The notes under the pieces are model-generated. The model had not been told where the DNA came from. It ran no database searches and saw only the letters and a list, made by a program, of their open reading frames with translations. Shown here piece after piece: positions 21,377 through 31,711 of a DNA stretch of 33,260 nucleotides. Position 1 is the stretch's first letter, and the number at the start of each line of letters is the position of its first letter. Position numbers and translations under genes: made by a program. The stretch is from Nitrosomonas sp. GTDB lineage: Bacteria > Pseudomonadota > Gammaproteobacteria > Burkholderiales > Nitrosomonadaceae. The stretch is taken from NCBI GenBank assembly GCA_021774075.1, contig JAJFJK010000012.1:1-33260 (forward strand). The letters are read 5' to 3'.

Positions 21377-23080
21377 TTATACCAGAATCATTTCAGAAAG
21401 ACCTTTACCACCAGGCACCATTGGAAAAACATTTTCAGTCTGGTCAGTAATAAAATCCATAAATACTAACTGATCCTTGAGTTTGAATGCTTCTTTTAAT
21501 GCACCTTCAACATCTTCCGGTCGTTCGATTTTCATACCCACATGGCCATAGCTTTCGGTAAGCTTCACGAAATCCGGCAGTGCATTCATATAAGACTCGG
21601 CATAGCGATTGCCATGAAAAAATTCCTGCCATTGCCTCACCATACCCATGTAGCGATTGTTTAGATTAATAATTTTCAGCGGTAAATTATATTGCTTGCA
21701 CGTTGACAACTCCTGTATACACATTTGTATACTCGCTTCACCGGTTATACAAGCCACTTTGCCTTTGGGATTTGCTAACTGAACACCCATTGCAGCGGGC
21801 AACCCGAACCCCATCGTACCCAGACCGCCCGAATTTATCCAACGTCGTGGCTTATCAAATTTATAAAACTGCGCGGCCCACATTTGGTGTTGGCCAACAT
21901 CAGAAGTCACGAAGGCATTGCCTTTAGTGATGTTATAGAGTTGTTCGATAACCATTTGCGGCTTAATAATTTTGCTCTCGCGGTCATACTTGAGGCAATC
22001 CCGCGCACGCCACAAATCAATCTGTTTCCACCAGTCCTTCAATGCCGCCTGATCCAGTTTCTCATCATTGGTTTGCAGCACCTTAATCAGCTCACTCAAC
22101 ACATCCTGCACATCCCCAACAATGGGGATATCTACTTTGACGCGTTTTGAAATTGATGATGGATCAATATCAATATGTATAATTTTTCTATTTTCATTTG
22201 AAAAGTGCTTTGGGTTACCAATCACACGATCATCAAAGCGTGCACCAATTGCAATCAGCACATCACAATACTGCATGGCCATATTCGCTTCATAAGTCCC
22301 ATGCATCCCCAACAGACCCAAAGATTGTCTATCTGTAGCAGGATAACCACCCAAACCCATCAAAGTATTTGTGCAAGGATAATTTAGTAATTGCGTTAAT
22401 TTCGTCAATTGCGCGGAAGCATCACTCAAAATCACACCACCACCGGCATAAATAACTGGCCGTTTTGCACTTAGCATTAAATCAGCGGCCCTTTTAATCT
22501 GCCTGACATGACCCTTAACAACTGGGTTATAGGAACGCATGGCGACTTTGCTGGGGTACGCAAACTTGGTTTTATGCTGCGTGATATCTTTTGGAATATC
22601 CACCAAAACAGGCCCGGGTCGGCCCGTTGATGCAATAAAAAATGCCTTTTTAATGGTTTCCGCTAATTCAGTAACATCTTTCACCAAAAAGTTATGTTTC
22701 ACACAGGGACGGGTAATACCAACCGTATCAACCTCCTGAAACGCATCCAGACCAATCGCCTCAGTTGGCACTTGCCCGCTAATAATGACCAGCGGAATGG
22801 AATCCATATAAGCTGTCGCAATGCCCGTCACGGCATTTGTCAAACCAGGGCCTGATGTTACCAGCGCCACCCCAACTTTATCACTGGAACGTGCATAACC
22901 ATCCGCAGCATGTACAGCCGCTTGTTCATGTCGCACCAGAATATGTCTAACTTTATCCTGTTTAAACAGCTCATCATAAAGGAACAGTACTGCCCCACCG
23001 GGATAACCGAAAATACAGTTGACTCCCTCTTCCTGCAAACAACGTACTGTAATCTCAGCACCGGATATTTCCACGCTCAT
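21377..23080 (-). CDS. ilvI: Acetolactate synthase large subunit
   Basis: ThDP-dependent AHAS: EEGVNCIFGYPGGAVLFLYDELF, HEQAAVHAADGYARSSDKVGVALVTSGPGLTNAVTGIATAYMDSIP. Confidence 0.97.
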   Translation of the reverse strand: MSVEISGAEITVRCLQEEGVNCIFGYPGGAVLFLYDELFKQDKVRHILVRHEQAAVHAADGYARSSDKVGVALVTSGPGLTNAVTGIATAYMDSIPLVIISGQVPTEAIGLDAFQEVDTVGITRPCVKHNFLVKDVTELAETIKKAFFIASTGRPGPVLVDIPKDITQHKTKFAYPSKVAMRSYNPVVKGHVRQIKRAADLMLSAKRPVIYAGGGVILSDASAQLTKLTQLLNYPCTNTLMGLGGYPATDRQSLGLLGMHGTYEANMAMQYCDVLIAIGARFDDRVIGNPKHFSNENRKIIHIDIDPSSISKRVKVDIPIVGDVQDVLSELIKVLQTNDEKLDQAALKDWWKQIDLWRARDCLKYDRESKIIKPQMVIEQLYNITKGNAFVTSDVGQHQMWAAQFYKFDKPRRWINSGGLGTMGFGLPAAMGVQLANPKGKVACITGEASIQMCIQELSTCKQYNLPLKIINLNNRYMGMVRQWQEFFHGNRYAESYMNALPDFVKLTESYGHVGMKIERPEDVEGALKEAFKLKDQLVFMDFITDQTENVFPMVPGGKGLSEMILV

Positions 23081-23140
23081 GCTTTCTACATCCCAATATC
23101 AATTTCAACTCGTTATAAAAAGTCTTCCTAAAATCTACCG

Positions 23141-24613
23141 TCAGCCGCCGGCACCACCTACAGTCAGTCCATCTATTCGCAAAGTGGGTTGTCCCACACC
23201 GACAGGCACGCTTTGACCATCTTTTCCGCAGGTTCCCACGCCAGGATCAAGAGACATATCATTACCAATCATGGAAACTCGTGTCAATACATCAGGGCCA
23301 TTGCCAATTAATGTCGCTCCCTTGACTGGATAAGTAATTTTCCCATCCTCAATCATATAAGCTTCCGCTGCTGAGAAAACAAATTTCCCGCTGGTAATAT
23401 CAACCTGCCCACCACCAAAATTAGCTGCATACAGGCCATGTTTCACAGAAGCGATGATTTCTTCCGGTTCCTTATCGCCATTTAGCATGTAGGTATTGGT
23501 CATGCGTGGCATTGGAATATGCGCAAATGATTCACGCCGACCATTACCGGTAACGGGTAAATTCATCAGCCGCGCATTCAAGCTATCTTGCAGATAACCT
23601 TTAAGTATGCCATCTTCTATCAGTGTAGTACATTGTGTTGGATTACCTTCATCATCAATATTCAATGATCCGCGTCTTTGCGGAATGGTCCCATCATCTA
23701 CCACCGTCACGCCCGGCGCAGCGACTCGCTCGCCCACACGACCTGAAAAAGCCGAACTGCCTTTGCGGTTAAAATCGCCTTCCAATCCATGACCAATCGC
23801 TTCATGCAACAATATCCCAGGCCAGCCATTACCTAGAACAACCGTCATGGTACCGGCTGGCGCAGGCCGCGCATCTAAATTAACAATCGCCTGATGCACC
23901 GCTTTTTCGGCATATTCCTGCAGGATCTCATCGTTAAAGTAAGCGTAATCAAAACGCCCGCCACCGCCTGCAACACCTTGTTCACGGCGGCCGTTCTCTT
24001 CTGCAATGACTTGCAAAGATAAACGCACCAGCGGCCTTACATCAGCTGCAAGCAAGCCATCACTGCGTGTTACCAGGACAACTTCATACTCACCGGCCAA
24101 TGATGCCACCACCTGCATAACGCGTTGATCAAGCTGACGCGCATAACGCTCAAGTTTCTCAAGCAACGCTACTTTTTCTATATCCTTGAGACTGGCAATC
24201 GGGTCTGCGGGCAGATACAGTTGAGATTCTTTTTTTAAAGAATTGCGCTTAGCCACCTGTATCGAGTTTGTACCACCTTGACTTGCAATTGCGCGCGTGG
24301 CCTGCGCGGCTGATTCCAGCGCGGGCATACTGATATCATCCGAATAGGCGAACCCCGTTTTTTCTCCGCTAACCGCACGTACGCCGACACCTTGTTCAAT
24401 ATTAAAACTACCCGATTTAACAATACCTTCTTCCAGCATCCAGCCTTCAGAGCGACTGTATTGGAAATAAAGATCCGCGTAGTCAATATCATGCGTCAGT
24501 ATTTGACCAAACACCTGCTGCAATCTTGCGGTGTCAATATCATAGGGTGACAGCAAACAACTGTCAGCTATCGTATAAAAATCATTATCTACGGCAACGC
24601 TTTGTATCGTCAT
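23141..24613 (-). CDS. tldD: Metalloprotease TldD
   Basis: [54 protein letters not shown] typical of TldD. Confidence 0.96.
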   Translation of the reverse strand: MTIQSVAVDNDFYTIADSCLLSPYDIDTARLQQVFGQILTHDIDYADLYFQYSRSEGWMLEEGIVKSGSFNIEQGVGVRAVSGEKTGFAYSDDISMPALESAAQATRAIASQGGTNSIQVAKRNSLKKESQLYLPADPIASLKDIEKVALLEKLERYARQLDQRVMQVVASLAGEYEVVLVTRSDGLLAADVRPLVRLSLQVIAEENGRREQGVAGGGGRFDYAYFNDEILQEYAEKAVHQAIVNLDARPAPAGTMTVVLGNGWPGILLHEAIGHGLEGDFNRKGSSAFSGRVGERVAAPGVTVVDDGTIPQRRGSLNIDDEGNPTQCTTLIEDGILKGYLQDSLNARLMNLPVTGNGRRESFAHIPMPRMTNTYMLNGDKEPEEIIASVKHGLYAANFGGGQVDITSGKFVFSAAEAYMIEDGKITYPVKGATLIGNGPDVLTRVSMIGNDMSLDPGVGTCGKDGQSVPVGVGQPTLRIDGLTVGGAGG

Positions 24614-24652
24614 AATATCCGCTTTTATTTTCCAAATGTATTTGTCTGGCGA

Positions 24653-25516
24653 TTAATAATTATGCAAGCTACGGTGCTCCAATGCAGGTAGATTTGCACG
24701 TAAACTGGCTTGGTATTCCGGGTCTAGTGTTGCCATAACCACGCCCGGGCCACGTGGCAAGCGTGCCATCACAGCACCCCAGGGATCAACAATCATGCTA
24801 TCACCATGGGTTTCACGCCCATTCACATGATAACCACCTTGCGCCGGCGCTATAACATAGGCCATATTTTCAACCGCACGTGCACGCACCAAAATTTCCC
24901 AATGCGCCTTACCCGTCATTGCAGTAAATGCTGAAGGCGCCAGAATAATATCGACGTTTCCCATCATACGATAGAGTTCCGGAAAACGTAAATCGTAGCA
25001 TATGGATAAACCAAGCCGGCCAAACGGCGCGTCAACAGTCACGACCTTATCGCCTGCCTGTATGGTTTTTTCTTCAGCATATTGCTCGCCGCGCAGTTTC
25101 AGGCCAAACAAATGAATTTTGTCATAGCGTGCAACCTGCTGACCATCATCAGCATAAACCAAACAACTATTATAAACCTTAGCGGGATCGGGTGATTCCA
25201 ATGGTACCGACCCGCCCACCAACCAGATACCCAAGCGCTTGGCAGTCTCACTCAGAAACGACTGAATCTGGCCGTCACCGGGTTTCTCCATCACACTCAG
25301 TTTATCTGTATCCCGCATACCAAAAATACAAAAATATTCTGGCAAAACAACGAGCTTTGCATGCTGCGCGACCGCATCTTCAATTAAACGCGTGGCTTCT
25401 TCCAAATTTGCAGATACGCTTGGCCCTGAGGCCATTTGAATTGCCGCCACACGCAAACCGCTGTCACTTTCCTTTTCTAATACCGGTCGACCATGAATAG
25501 TTGTATCATTCAACAT
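24653..25516 (-). CDS. Carbon-nitrogen hydrolase (nitrilase superfamily, NIT1-like)
   Basis: E-K-C triad context: LVVLPEYFCIFG, YDKIHLFGLKLRGEQYAEEKTIQAGD, GLSICYDLRFPELYR. Confidence 0.92.
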   Translation of the reverse strand: MLNDTTIHGRPVLEKESDSGLRVAAIQMASGPSVSANLEEATRLIEDAVAQHAKLVVLPEYFCIFGMRDTDKLSVMEKPGDGQIQSFLSETAKRLGIWLVGGSVPLESPDPAKVYNSCLVYADDGQQVARYDKIHLFGLKLRGEQYAEEKTIQAGDKVVTVDAPFGRLGLSICYDLRFPELYRMMGNVDIILAPSAFTAMTGKAHWEILVRARAVENMAYVIAPAQGGYHVNGRETHGDSMIVDPWGAVMARLPRGPGVVMATLDPEYQASLRANLPALEHRSLHNY

Positions 25517-25637
25517 TATTTCTGCTATTTTCAGTTATCACCAACACTGCGCCACCGCACAGTTTAACACCTACGCTGACATGGTTCTATTTTGATTTCC
25601 CCAGCCCCCTGCTGATCACTGACAAATACATCAAACT

Positions 25638-28427
25638 ATGGACACAACCAACCAATCTTCGCAACAATTCATTGCAGCCATTTTACCGTTTAGCCACTAT
25701 GTACAACGCATCCTGGACAGTGAACCGGCACAGCAAAAACTGCTTTTGGAAAATTTCCGGCAGCCCTATAGTGGCAAAGAAATGCAAGCATACTTGGATT
25801 CGCACGCAGAAAATATTCATGATGAAGCAGATTTACATCGTGTATTACGTGAATCACGAAAACAAGTCATACTGCGCTTAGCGGCGCGTGATTTAAGTGG
25901 CTTGGCTGACTTGCAAGAAATCATGACCAGCATGACTCAGTTAGCAGAAATCACGATTAATTTTGCGCTTAAATATCATGAGGACTGGCTCACACAACCG
26001 GAACACTTTGGACTTCCTAAAGGCGAGCAAAGCAAAACAACGCAGCATCTGCTTGTTGTTGCAATGGGCAAGTTAGGCGGCGGTGAACTCAATGTTTCAT
26101 CCGATGTGGATTTGATTTTTGTTTATCCCGAAGATGGCGAAACAGACGGCAGCAAATCCATTTCAAATCATGAATTTTTTGCCCGCCTTGGACGCAAACT
26201 GATTGCCAGCCTCAATGACTACACGGTGGATGGTTATGTCTTTCGGGTTGATATGCGGCTACGCCCCCATGGTGAGCATAGCCCCCTGGCGATTAGTTTT
26301 GCCATGCTGGATGAATATTTCGATAAACAAGGGCGGGAATGGGAACGCTATGCCTGGATTAAAGGCAGGGTGATTACCGGTCAATCGAGCAACAAAGAAG
26401 CATCCAAACTGGTGGAACAAATTGTCAGGCCCTTTGTGTTTCGCAAATACCTGGATTTTGGCGCCTATGAATCAATGCGACGCTTGCATGCGCAAATGCG
26501 CAAAGAAGTTGAACGCCGTGAGATGCATGACAATATTAAGCTTGGTCCTGGCGGTATTCGTGAAATTGAGTTTATTACGCAAGTTTTCCAGCTGATTCGT
26601 GGTGGTCGTGACGTCGATTTATGTATCCGGCCTACCCTGGAAGTTTTACAACGTTTACAGAAGAAACTGCAACTGCCAACTGAAGCCGTTCTGGAACTGA
26701 CAAATGCCTATCATTTTTTGCGCAAACTGGAACATCGCTTACAGTATTTGGATGACCAACAAACCCAGACCTTACCAAAACAACCCGCTGAACAGGCATT
26801 GATTGCCACGGCTATGGGTTTCACTGATTATTACGAATTCATGCAGCTACTTGATCTGCATCGCATGCACGTCACGCGCCATTTTGAGCTCATCTTTGCA
26901 GCACCAAGAAAATCACCAACCCATGACATGCTGGCCTATCTGTGGCAACCAGAAGCGGAAGACACAACGAAGTCTGAAGCAGCTGCCACGCAACTCAGCA
27001 CGATGGGTTTCTCTGAGCCAGAAAAAATTTCTGAACGCGTGCAACAGTTTTATCACAGCACTTTTTATCATCAACTTCCTGAGCACAGCCAGCAGCAAAT
27101 TAATGCATTAACTCCGATACTGATTGAAGCCATTGCACAATTTTCACCTGTTAAAGTGACGCTGGAGCGCATGCTGCAACTACTGGAAACAATCAGCCCA
27201 CATTCACCGTATCTGGCACTGTTATTGGAACACCCAGCCACATTGCCACGTGTGGCAAATTTGGTCAGCATCAGTCAATGGGCAAGCGGGTATCTAGGCA
27301 GGCACCCCATTTTACTGGATGAATTGCTGCAACATGAGACACTACAAGCCATGCCAGACTGGCCGATTGTGAAAAAAGAGCTACTGCAGCAACTCAATCA
27401 TATTAACAATCCAAAAAGTGACGTAATTGAGTGGCAAATGGACCATTTACGTCACTTTCAACATGCACAATTGTTCCAATTATTAGTCAGCGACCTGGAA
27501 GGTGCTGTTGTTTTAGAAACACTCAGCGATCATTTAACCGAACTTGCCGATTTGGTGTTAGAAACCGTGTTAAATCTGGCTTGGGCCGGACTAAAAAAAC
27601 GCCATTGTGATGCGCCTGCCTTTGCCATTATTGGTTATGGCAAATTGGGTGGGAAGGAACTGGGTTATGCTTCAGACCTGGATTTAATTTTTCTCTACGA
27701 TGACAATCACCCTGATGCAGCAGAAATTTATACCAAACTGGGGCAGAGTATCAACACTTGGCTAACGCAACATAGTTCAGCTGGACTATTGTATCAAACC
27801 GATTTGCGCTTACGCCCCAATGGCAGCAGTGGGCTACTGGTTCATTCCATTGAAGCATTTGCACAGTATCAACAATCACAAGCATGGGTGTGGGAACATC
27901 AAGCCTTGACCCGCGCACGCTTTGTCGCAGGCGATCAACAAGTGGCAGAAGGCTTTGAAAACACACGCAAACAAATTCTTTGTCAGCAACGAGACTTAAC
28001 GGCGCTCAAACAGGATATTCTGGGTATGCGCGAGAAAATGTTGGACGCGCACCTCAATAAATCCACATTATTTGATATTAAACAAGATCGTGGCGGCATA
28101 ATTGATGTGGAATTCATGGTGCAATATCTTGTTCTGGGCTATGCTTGCAAGTTTTCTGAATTAACTGGCAATATTGGCAATATTGCACTCTTAAAACTGG
28201 CTGGAGAATTAGGGTTGATTTCCATCCAGAATGCTGAAAAAGTACGCACTGCCTACCGGGAATTCAGACGTATCCAACACCGGGAACGATTAAACAGTGA
28301 CTCGGATTTAGCGGGCATCGCACCAACAGAAGGCCAATCACAGGAAGTTATTCACGTGGAAGCCGGTCACCTAAATGAACACCGGCTGGCAGTGATCGCG
28401 TTATGGGAAGAGGTGTTCGGTAACTGA
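25638..28427 (+). CDS. glnE: Bifunctional glutamine synthetase adenylyltransferase/deadenylase
   Basis: Two nucleotidyltransferase domains: GKLGGGELNVSSDVDLIFVYPEDGETDG and GYGKLGGKELGYASDLDLIFLYDDN; 929 aa. Confidence 0.96.
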   Translation: MDTTNQSSQQFIAAILPFSHYVQRILDSEPAQQKLLLENFRQPYSGKEMQAYLDSHAENIHDEADLHRVLRESRKQVILRLAARDLSGLADLQEIMTSMTQLAEITINFALKYHEDWLTQPEHFGLPKGEQSKTTQHLLVVAMGKLGGGELNVSSDVDLIFVYPEDGETDGSKSISNHEFFARLGRKLIASLNDYTVDGYVFRVDMRLRPHGEHSPLAISFAMLDEYFDKQGREWERYAWIKGRVITGQSSNKEASKLVEQIVRPFVFRKYLDFGAYESMRRLHAQMRKEVERREMHDNIKLGPGGIREIEFITQVFQLIRGGRDVDLCIRPTLEVLQRLQKKLQLPTEAVLELTNAYHFLRKLEHRLQYLDDQQTQTLPKQPAEQALIATAMGFTDYYEFMQLLDLHRMHVTRHFELIFAAPRKSPTHDMLAYLWQPEAEDTTKSEAAATQLSTMGFSEPEKISERVQQFYHSTFYHQLPEHSQQQINALTPILIEAIAQFSPVKVTLERMLQLLETISPHSPYLALLLEHPATLPRVANLVSISQWASGYLGRHPILLDELLQHETLQAMPDWPIVKKELLQQLNHINNPKSDVIEWQMDHLRHFQHAQLFQLLVSDLEGAVVLETLSDHLTELADLVLETVLNLAWAGLKKRHCDAPAFAIIGYGKLGGKELGYASDLDLIFLYDDNHPDAAEIYTKLGQSINTWLTQHSSAGLLYQTDLRLRPNGSSGLLVHSIEAFAQYQQSQAWVWEHQALTRARFVAGDQQVAEGFENTRKQILCQQRDLTALKQDILGMREKMLDAHLNKSTLFDIKQDRGGIIDVEFMVQYLVLGYACKFSELTGNIGNIALLKLAGELGLISIQNAEKVRTAYREFRRIQHRERLNSDSDLAGIAPTEGQSQEVIHVEAGHLNEHRLAVIALWEEVFGN

Positions 28428-28579
28428 TGGGGTTAGCTGTTACCCGTCAACATTACACCAACTAAAATAGAACACCGGCTTTGAAGAAACGCCTGCCAAC
28501 CTTGAAAATATCTTCTTCGCCCAAATAAAAAATAAATAAACCAACTTAATCTGATATTAAAAACCCACACTAAAAAAGT

Positions 28580-28595
28580 TGGCACGAATAGTGCT
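28580..28595 (+). promoter_or_regulatory. Sigma-54 (RpoN) -24/-12 promoter for the type IV pilin gene
   Basis: TGGCACGAATAGTGCT vs consensus TGGCACG-N4-TTGCW: only the first T of TTGC differs; correct GG-GC spacing; about 55 nt upstream of the pilin ATG. Confidence 0.75.
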
Positions 28596-28649
28596 CATAT
28601 AAAACCACACACACTCAATGTGTTATTTTTACTTAAAGGAGAATCACCC

Positions 28650-29111
28650 ATGAAACAAGAACAAAAAGGTTTTACCTTAATCGAATTGATGATTGTTGTG
28701 GCTATTATTGGTATTTTGGCTGCTATTGCGGTGCCTGCTTATCAAACTTACACCTTAAAAGCACGATTTACTGAAGTCACCAACGCAACCGCCCCACTTA
28801 AACTGGGAGTTGAAATATGTGTACAAACTGGTGCATGTAATAATGCTGGTGTCGTCCTTGTGCCTGCGACTGGCACCGCTCTACGCGCAGCCACAGATGT
28901 ACCAAATGATGCTGGTCTATCAGGAATTGTAACTTCCGTTACAGTATCTGGCGCTGGTGTAATAACAGCCACCCCTGTTGCCGCTAATGGCATAACAGCA
29001 GCAGATACACTCATTATGACACCTACAATAACTGCTGCTACAGGCGGCGTAACATGGGCTAGAACTGGTGGCTGCACAGCATCTGCTCAAACAGGCGGCT
29101 CAATCTGCTAG
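28650..29111 (+). CDS. pilA: Type IV pilin (PilA-like major pilin)
   Basis: [40 protein letters not shown] class III signal peptide; AAAGGAGA RBS; C-terminal Cys pair [12 protein letters not shown]. Confidence 0.9.
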   Translation: MKQEQKGFTLIELMIVVAIIGILAAIAVPAYQTYTLKARFTEVTNATAPLKLGVEICVQTGACNNAGVVLVPATGTALRAATDVPNDAGLSGIVTSVTVSGAGVITATPVAANGITAADTLIMTPTITAATGGVTWARTGGCTASAQTGGSIC

Positions 29112-29114
29112 CCC

Positions 29115-29247
29115 GCGTAGGATGGGTGCAACCCATCAACCTTTATTTTTTGATCAAAAACACACCCCATTCGTGGGGTGTGTTTTTTTGTTCGTTGCAA
29201 CCTGATATCCACTATGGTGGATTTGATGGGTTGCACCCATCCTACGC
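29115..29247. repeat. Element bounded by perfect 25-bp inverted repeat, REP/BIME-like
   Basis: GCGTAGGATGGGTGCAACCCATCAA (29115-29139) and its exact reverse complement (29223-29247); each arm itself contains GATGGGT/ACCCATC dyad. Confidence 0.75.
29156..29189. terminator. Intrinsic terminator after the pilin gene (bidirectional)
   Basis: AAAAACACACCCCA-TTCG-TGGGGTGTGTTTTTTT: 14-bp stem with UUCG tetraloop and T-run. Confidence 0.9.
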
Positions 29248-29310
29248 CATCAAGAATAACAATCGTAGCCGGGAAAGTCGTATTGAGGTATGTTATGTTT
29301 GAAAAACCCT

Positions 29311-31689
29311 CTATTTAATACAAACCACCCGAACTTGATGAATATCAGTAATCCCCTCCAATACCTTTTCTATACCATCCTGCTTCAACGTACGCATCCC
29401 GTCACCTAACGCGGTCACCAACATCTCTGCCACACGCGCGTGCTCCTGGATATTCTTCTTGATAGCGTCACTGGCCGTCAATAATTCATGCAAACCAACC
29501 CGCCCAGCATAACCGGTACCAGAACAATCATCACAGCCCACCGATTTATACAGGGTAATTTGACCGTTCTCGTCACCATATTGTTTCTTCCAGTTGGCTA
29601 ATATTTCCTGATAGGCGGCATCTGGATCTTGCTTGAAACGATCAATATTTTTCAGTTCATCACAATACTCTGTTAATAGTGATTTGATTTCCCGATCGTC
29701 AGCAACATGTGCTTCCTTACAGTTTTTACACAACCGTTTGGCCAAGCGCTGCGCCAGAATACCCAATAAGGCATCGGCAAAATTGAATGGGTCCATACCC
29801 ATATCCAGCAGTCGAATCACCGATTCCGTCGCACTGTTGGTATGCAAAGTGGCAAATACCAAATGACCGGTCAGTGATGCTTCAATACCAATACTGGTGG
29901 TTTCCTTGTCACGCATCTCACCCACCATAATAATGTCCGGATCTGCACGCAGGAAAGACTTCATAACAACCGGAAAGGTTAAGCCTGCTTTCACATTCAT
30001 TTGCACCTGACGCAATCCTTTCTGGGTAATTTCAACGGGGTCTTCCGCTGTCCAGATTTTAGTTTCCGCGCGATTAAGATGTTTCAGAATGGAATGCAAC
30101 GTGGTGGTTTTACCGGAACCGGTCGGGCCGCACACAAAAAACAACCCGTAAGGCTTACTAATTATCTTCTTCAATTCATCCGCGTTGTGTTGCGTAAAAC
30201 CCATATTATCAAGAGGAATAGGTTCTCCAGAGGCCAAGATACGCATAACAACGTCTTCCATACCACCTGCGGATGGAATAGTTGCCACCCGAAGCTCAAT
30301 ATCCAACGGACCATATTTCCTAAATCTTATTTTGCCGTCTTGTGGCCTGCGTTTTTCGGAAATATCCAGATCACACATAATCTTGATACGCGTTATCAAA
30401 GGATTGCGGTAACTGGCAGGAACTTCGATATAAGGCATTAAAGAACCATCCTTACGAAAACGAATTTTGGTTTTCTCTTTACCCGGATAGGGCTCTATAT
30501 GAATATCTGAAACCCCCATTTTGTAGGCTTCAATAATGATTTTATTAACCAGTTTAACCAACTCGTTATCCGCTGCCGCAGATGTCTCGTCCATTTCACT
30601 GACATCTTCAACCCCTTCATCAAGACCGGACAGCATGTCATTGATATCGCCGGAATCCATATCATCATGACTACCACCATAAAACGAATCCACGGTCTGT
30701 TTGAACTCGTTTTTCGTCGTGACGGCATAGATCACTTTATATTTCGGGAAGATATTGTTGACAATACGTTGTGATTTGATTCGTTCAGGGTCAAGCGTTA
30801 ACACCACCAGCCCATCTCTCGTGTCATCGATGGGTAGCCAGGCGTTAGTTTCGACATAGTGCCGTTTCAGGTTTCTCAGCAATTCCGAGGGCTTGATGCG
30901 ATCCGCTTTAAAAGGCTCATACTTGACCTGAAAAAAGGAAGCCAGCGCTTTACCAATCAACGGCACATTGATCTGAAATTCGTCAATTAGCACATCTTCC
31001 AGATCACAGTTTTTTTTACGCGCTGAACGTGTCGCCAAATCAAATTCGGCAGTGGATATCACGGCATCAAGAATCAAATAATCATATTTTGATTTTAGTA
31101 ATTGAAGCGGTTTCTGGCGCTGTTTAAAAGCAATTGCCAATGTTTGACAGATTTCAACAATACCCTCTTCAACCATGGCTGAGAACGGTTGATCATTCTT
31201 ATTATTGATGACCTGGACCACACCCATCAGATCATTATTATCAGCGTTCAAAATCGGCGCCACCAGCATTTGCTTGGTTCGATAGCCTGTACGCTTATCA
31301 ACTTCTTGCAGAAAAGTAAGTTGCGGACTCAGTTTTTGTAATTCCTTTTTATTGTAAACATCCGCCAGATTCACAATTTCCTTTTTCATACTCACATAGC
31401 CCGCAATACTACGTTCCGAAATCGGTAGCTTCAAATCCTGGAAGGAATCCAACCCGGTTTTCACTCTGGATGTAATGAACGATCTATCCGCACTCAGTGT
31501 ATATATAGTCAGCCGATCCGCATTAAACAAAGCGCACACGTCTTTACTGACCTCCAACATAATCTCGTCAATATCACCAGCAGCGTGTATTTTATTGGTA
31601 ACTGCCTGCAAATCCTTTGAGAAGCCCAGTTTATCTGCAATATCAGGGTTATTTTTTTGTGTCGGTTGTACTTCGGCTGTTTCACTCAT
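29311..31689 (-). CDS. GspE/PilB-family ATPase with N-terminal GAF domain
   Basis: Walker A GPTGSGKTT, Asp box and HATLHTN-like (FATLHTNSATE), CKNC...CDDCSGTGYAGRVGLHE; N-terminal about 190 aa is GAF-like (MLEVSKDVCALFNADRLTIYTL...LMGVVQVINNK). Confidence 0.92.
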   Translation of the reverse strand: MSETAEVQPTQKNNPDIADKLGFSKDLQAVTNKIHAAGDIDEIMLEVSKDVCALFNADRLTIYTLSADRSFITSRVKTGLDSFQDLKLPISERSIAGYVSMKKEIVNLADVYNKKELQKLSPQLTFLQEVDKRTGYRTKQMLVAPILNADNNDLMGVVQVINNKNDQPFSAMVEEGIVEICQTLAIAFKQRQKPLQLLKSKYDYLILDAVISTAEFDLATRSARKKNCDLEDVLIDEFQINVPLIGKALASFFQVKYEPFKADRIKPSELLRNLKRHYVETNAWLPIDDTRDGLVVLTLDPERIKSQRIVNNIFPKYKVIYAVTTKNEFKQTVDSFYGGSHDDMDSGDINDMLSGLDEGVEDVSEMDETSAAADNELVKLVNKIIIEAYKMGVSDIHIEPYPGKEKTKIRFRKDGSLMPYIEVPASYRNPLITRIKIMCDLDISEKRRPQDGKIRFRKYGPLDIELRVATIPSAGGMEDVVMRILASGEPIPLDNMGFTQHNADELKKIISKPYGLFFVCGPTGSGKTTTLHSILKHLNRAETKIWTAEDPVEITQKGLRQVQMNVKAGLTFPVVMKSFLRADPDIIMVGEMRDKETTSIGIEASLTGHLVFATLHTNSATESVIRLLDMGMDPFNFADALLGILAQRLAKRLCKNCKEAHVADDREIKSLLTEYCDELKNIDRFKQDPDAAYQEILANWKKQYGDENGQITLYKSVGCDDCSGTGYAGRVGLHELLTASDAIKKNIQEHARVAEMLVTALGDGMRTLKQDGIEKVLEGITDIHQVRVVCIK

Positions 31690-31711
31690 AACATTACCTC
31701 TCCAAAGCTTT

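Noticed and set aside
25501-25881. 126 aa plus-strand ORF overlapping the glnE start
   Set aside because: Different frame from glnE; no recognisable family; glnE frame is strongly supported from 25638.
28748-29077. 109 aa ORF antisense to the pilin
   Set aside because: Mirrors the Ala/Val/Thr-rich pilin codons; not an independent gene.
30001-30441. 146 aa plus-strand ORF
   Set aside because: Antisense to the Walker/zinc region of the GspE-like ATPase; no independent support.
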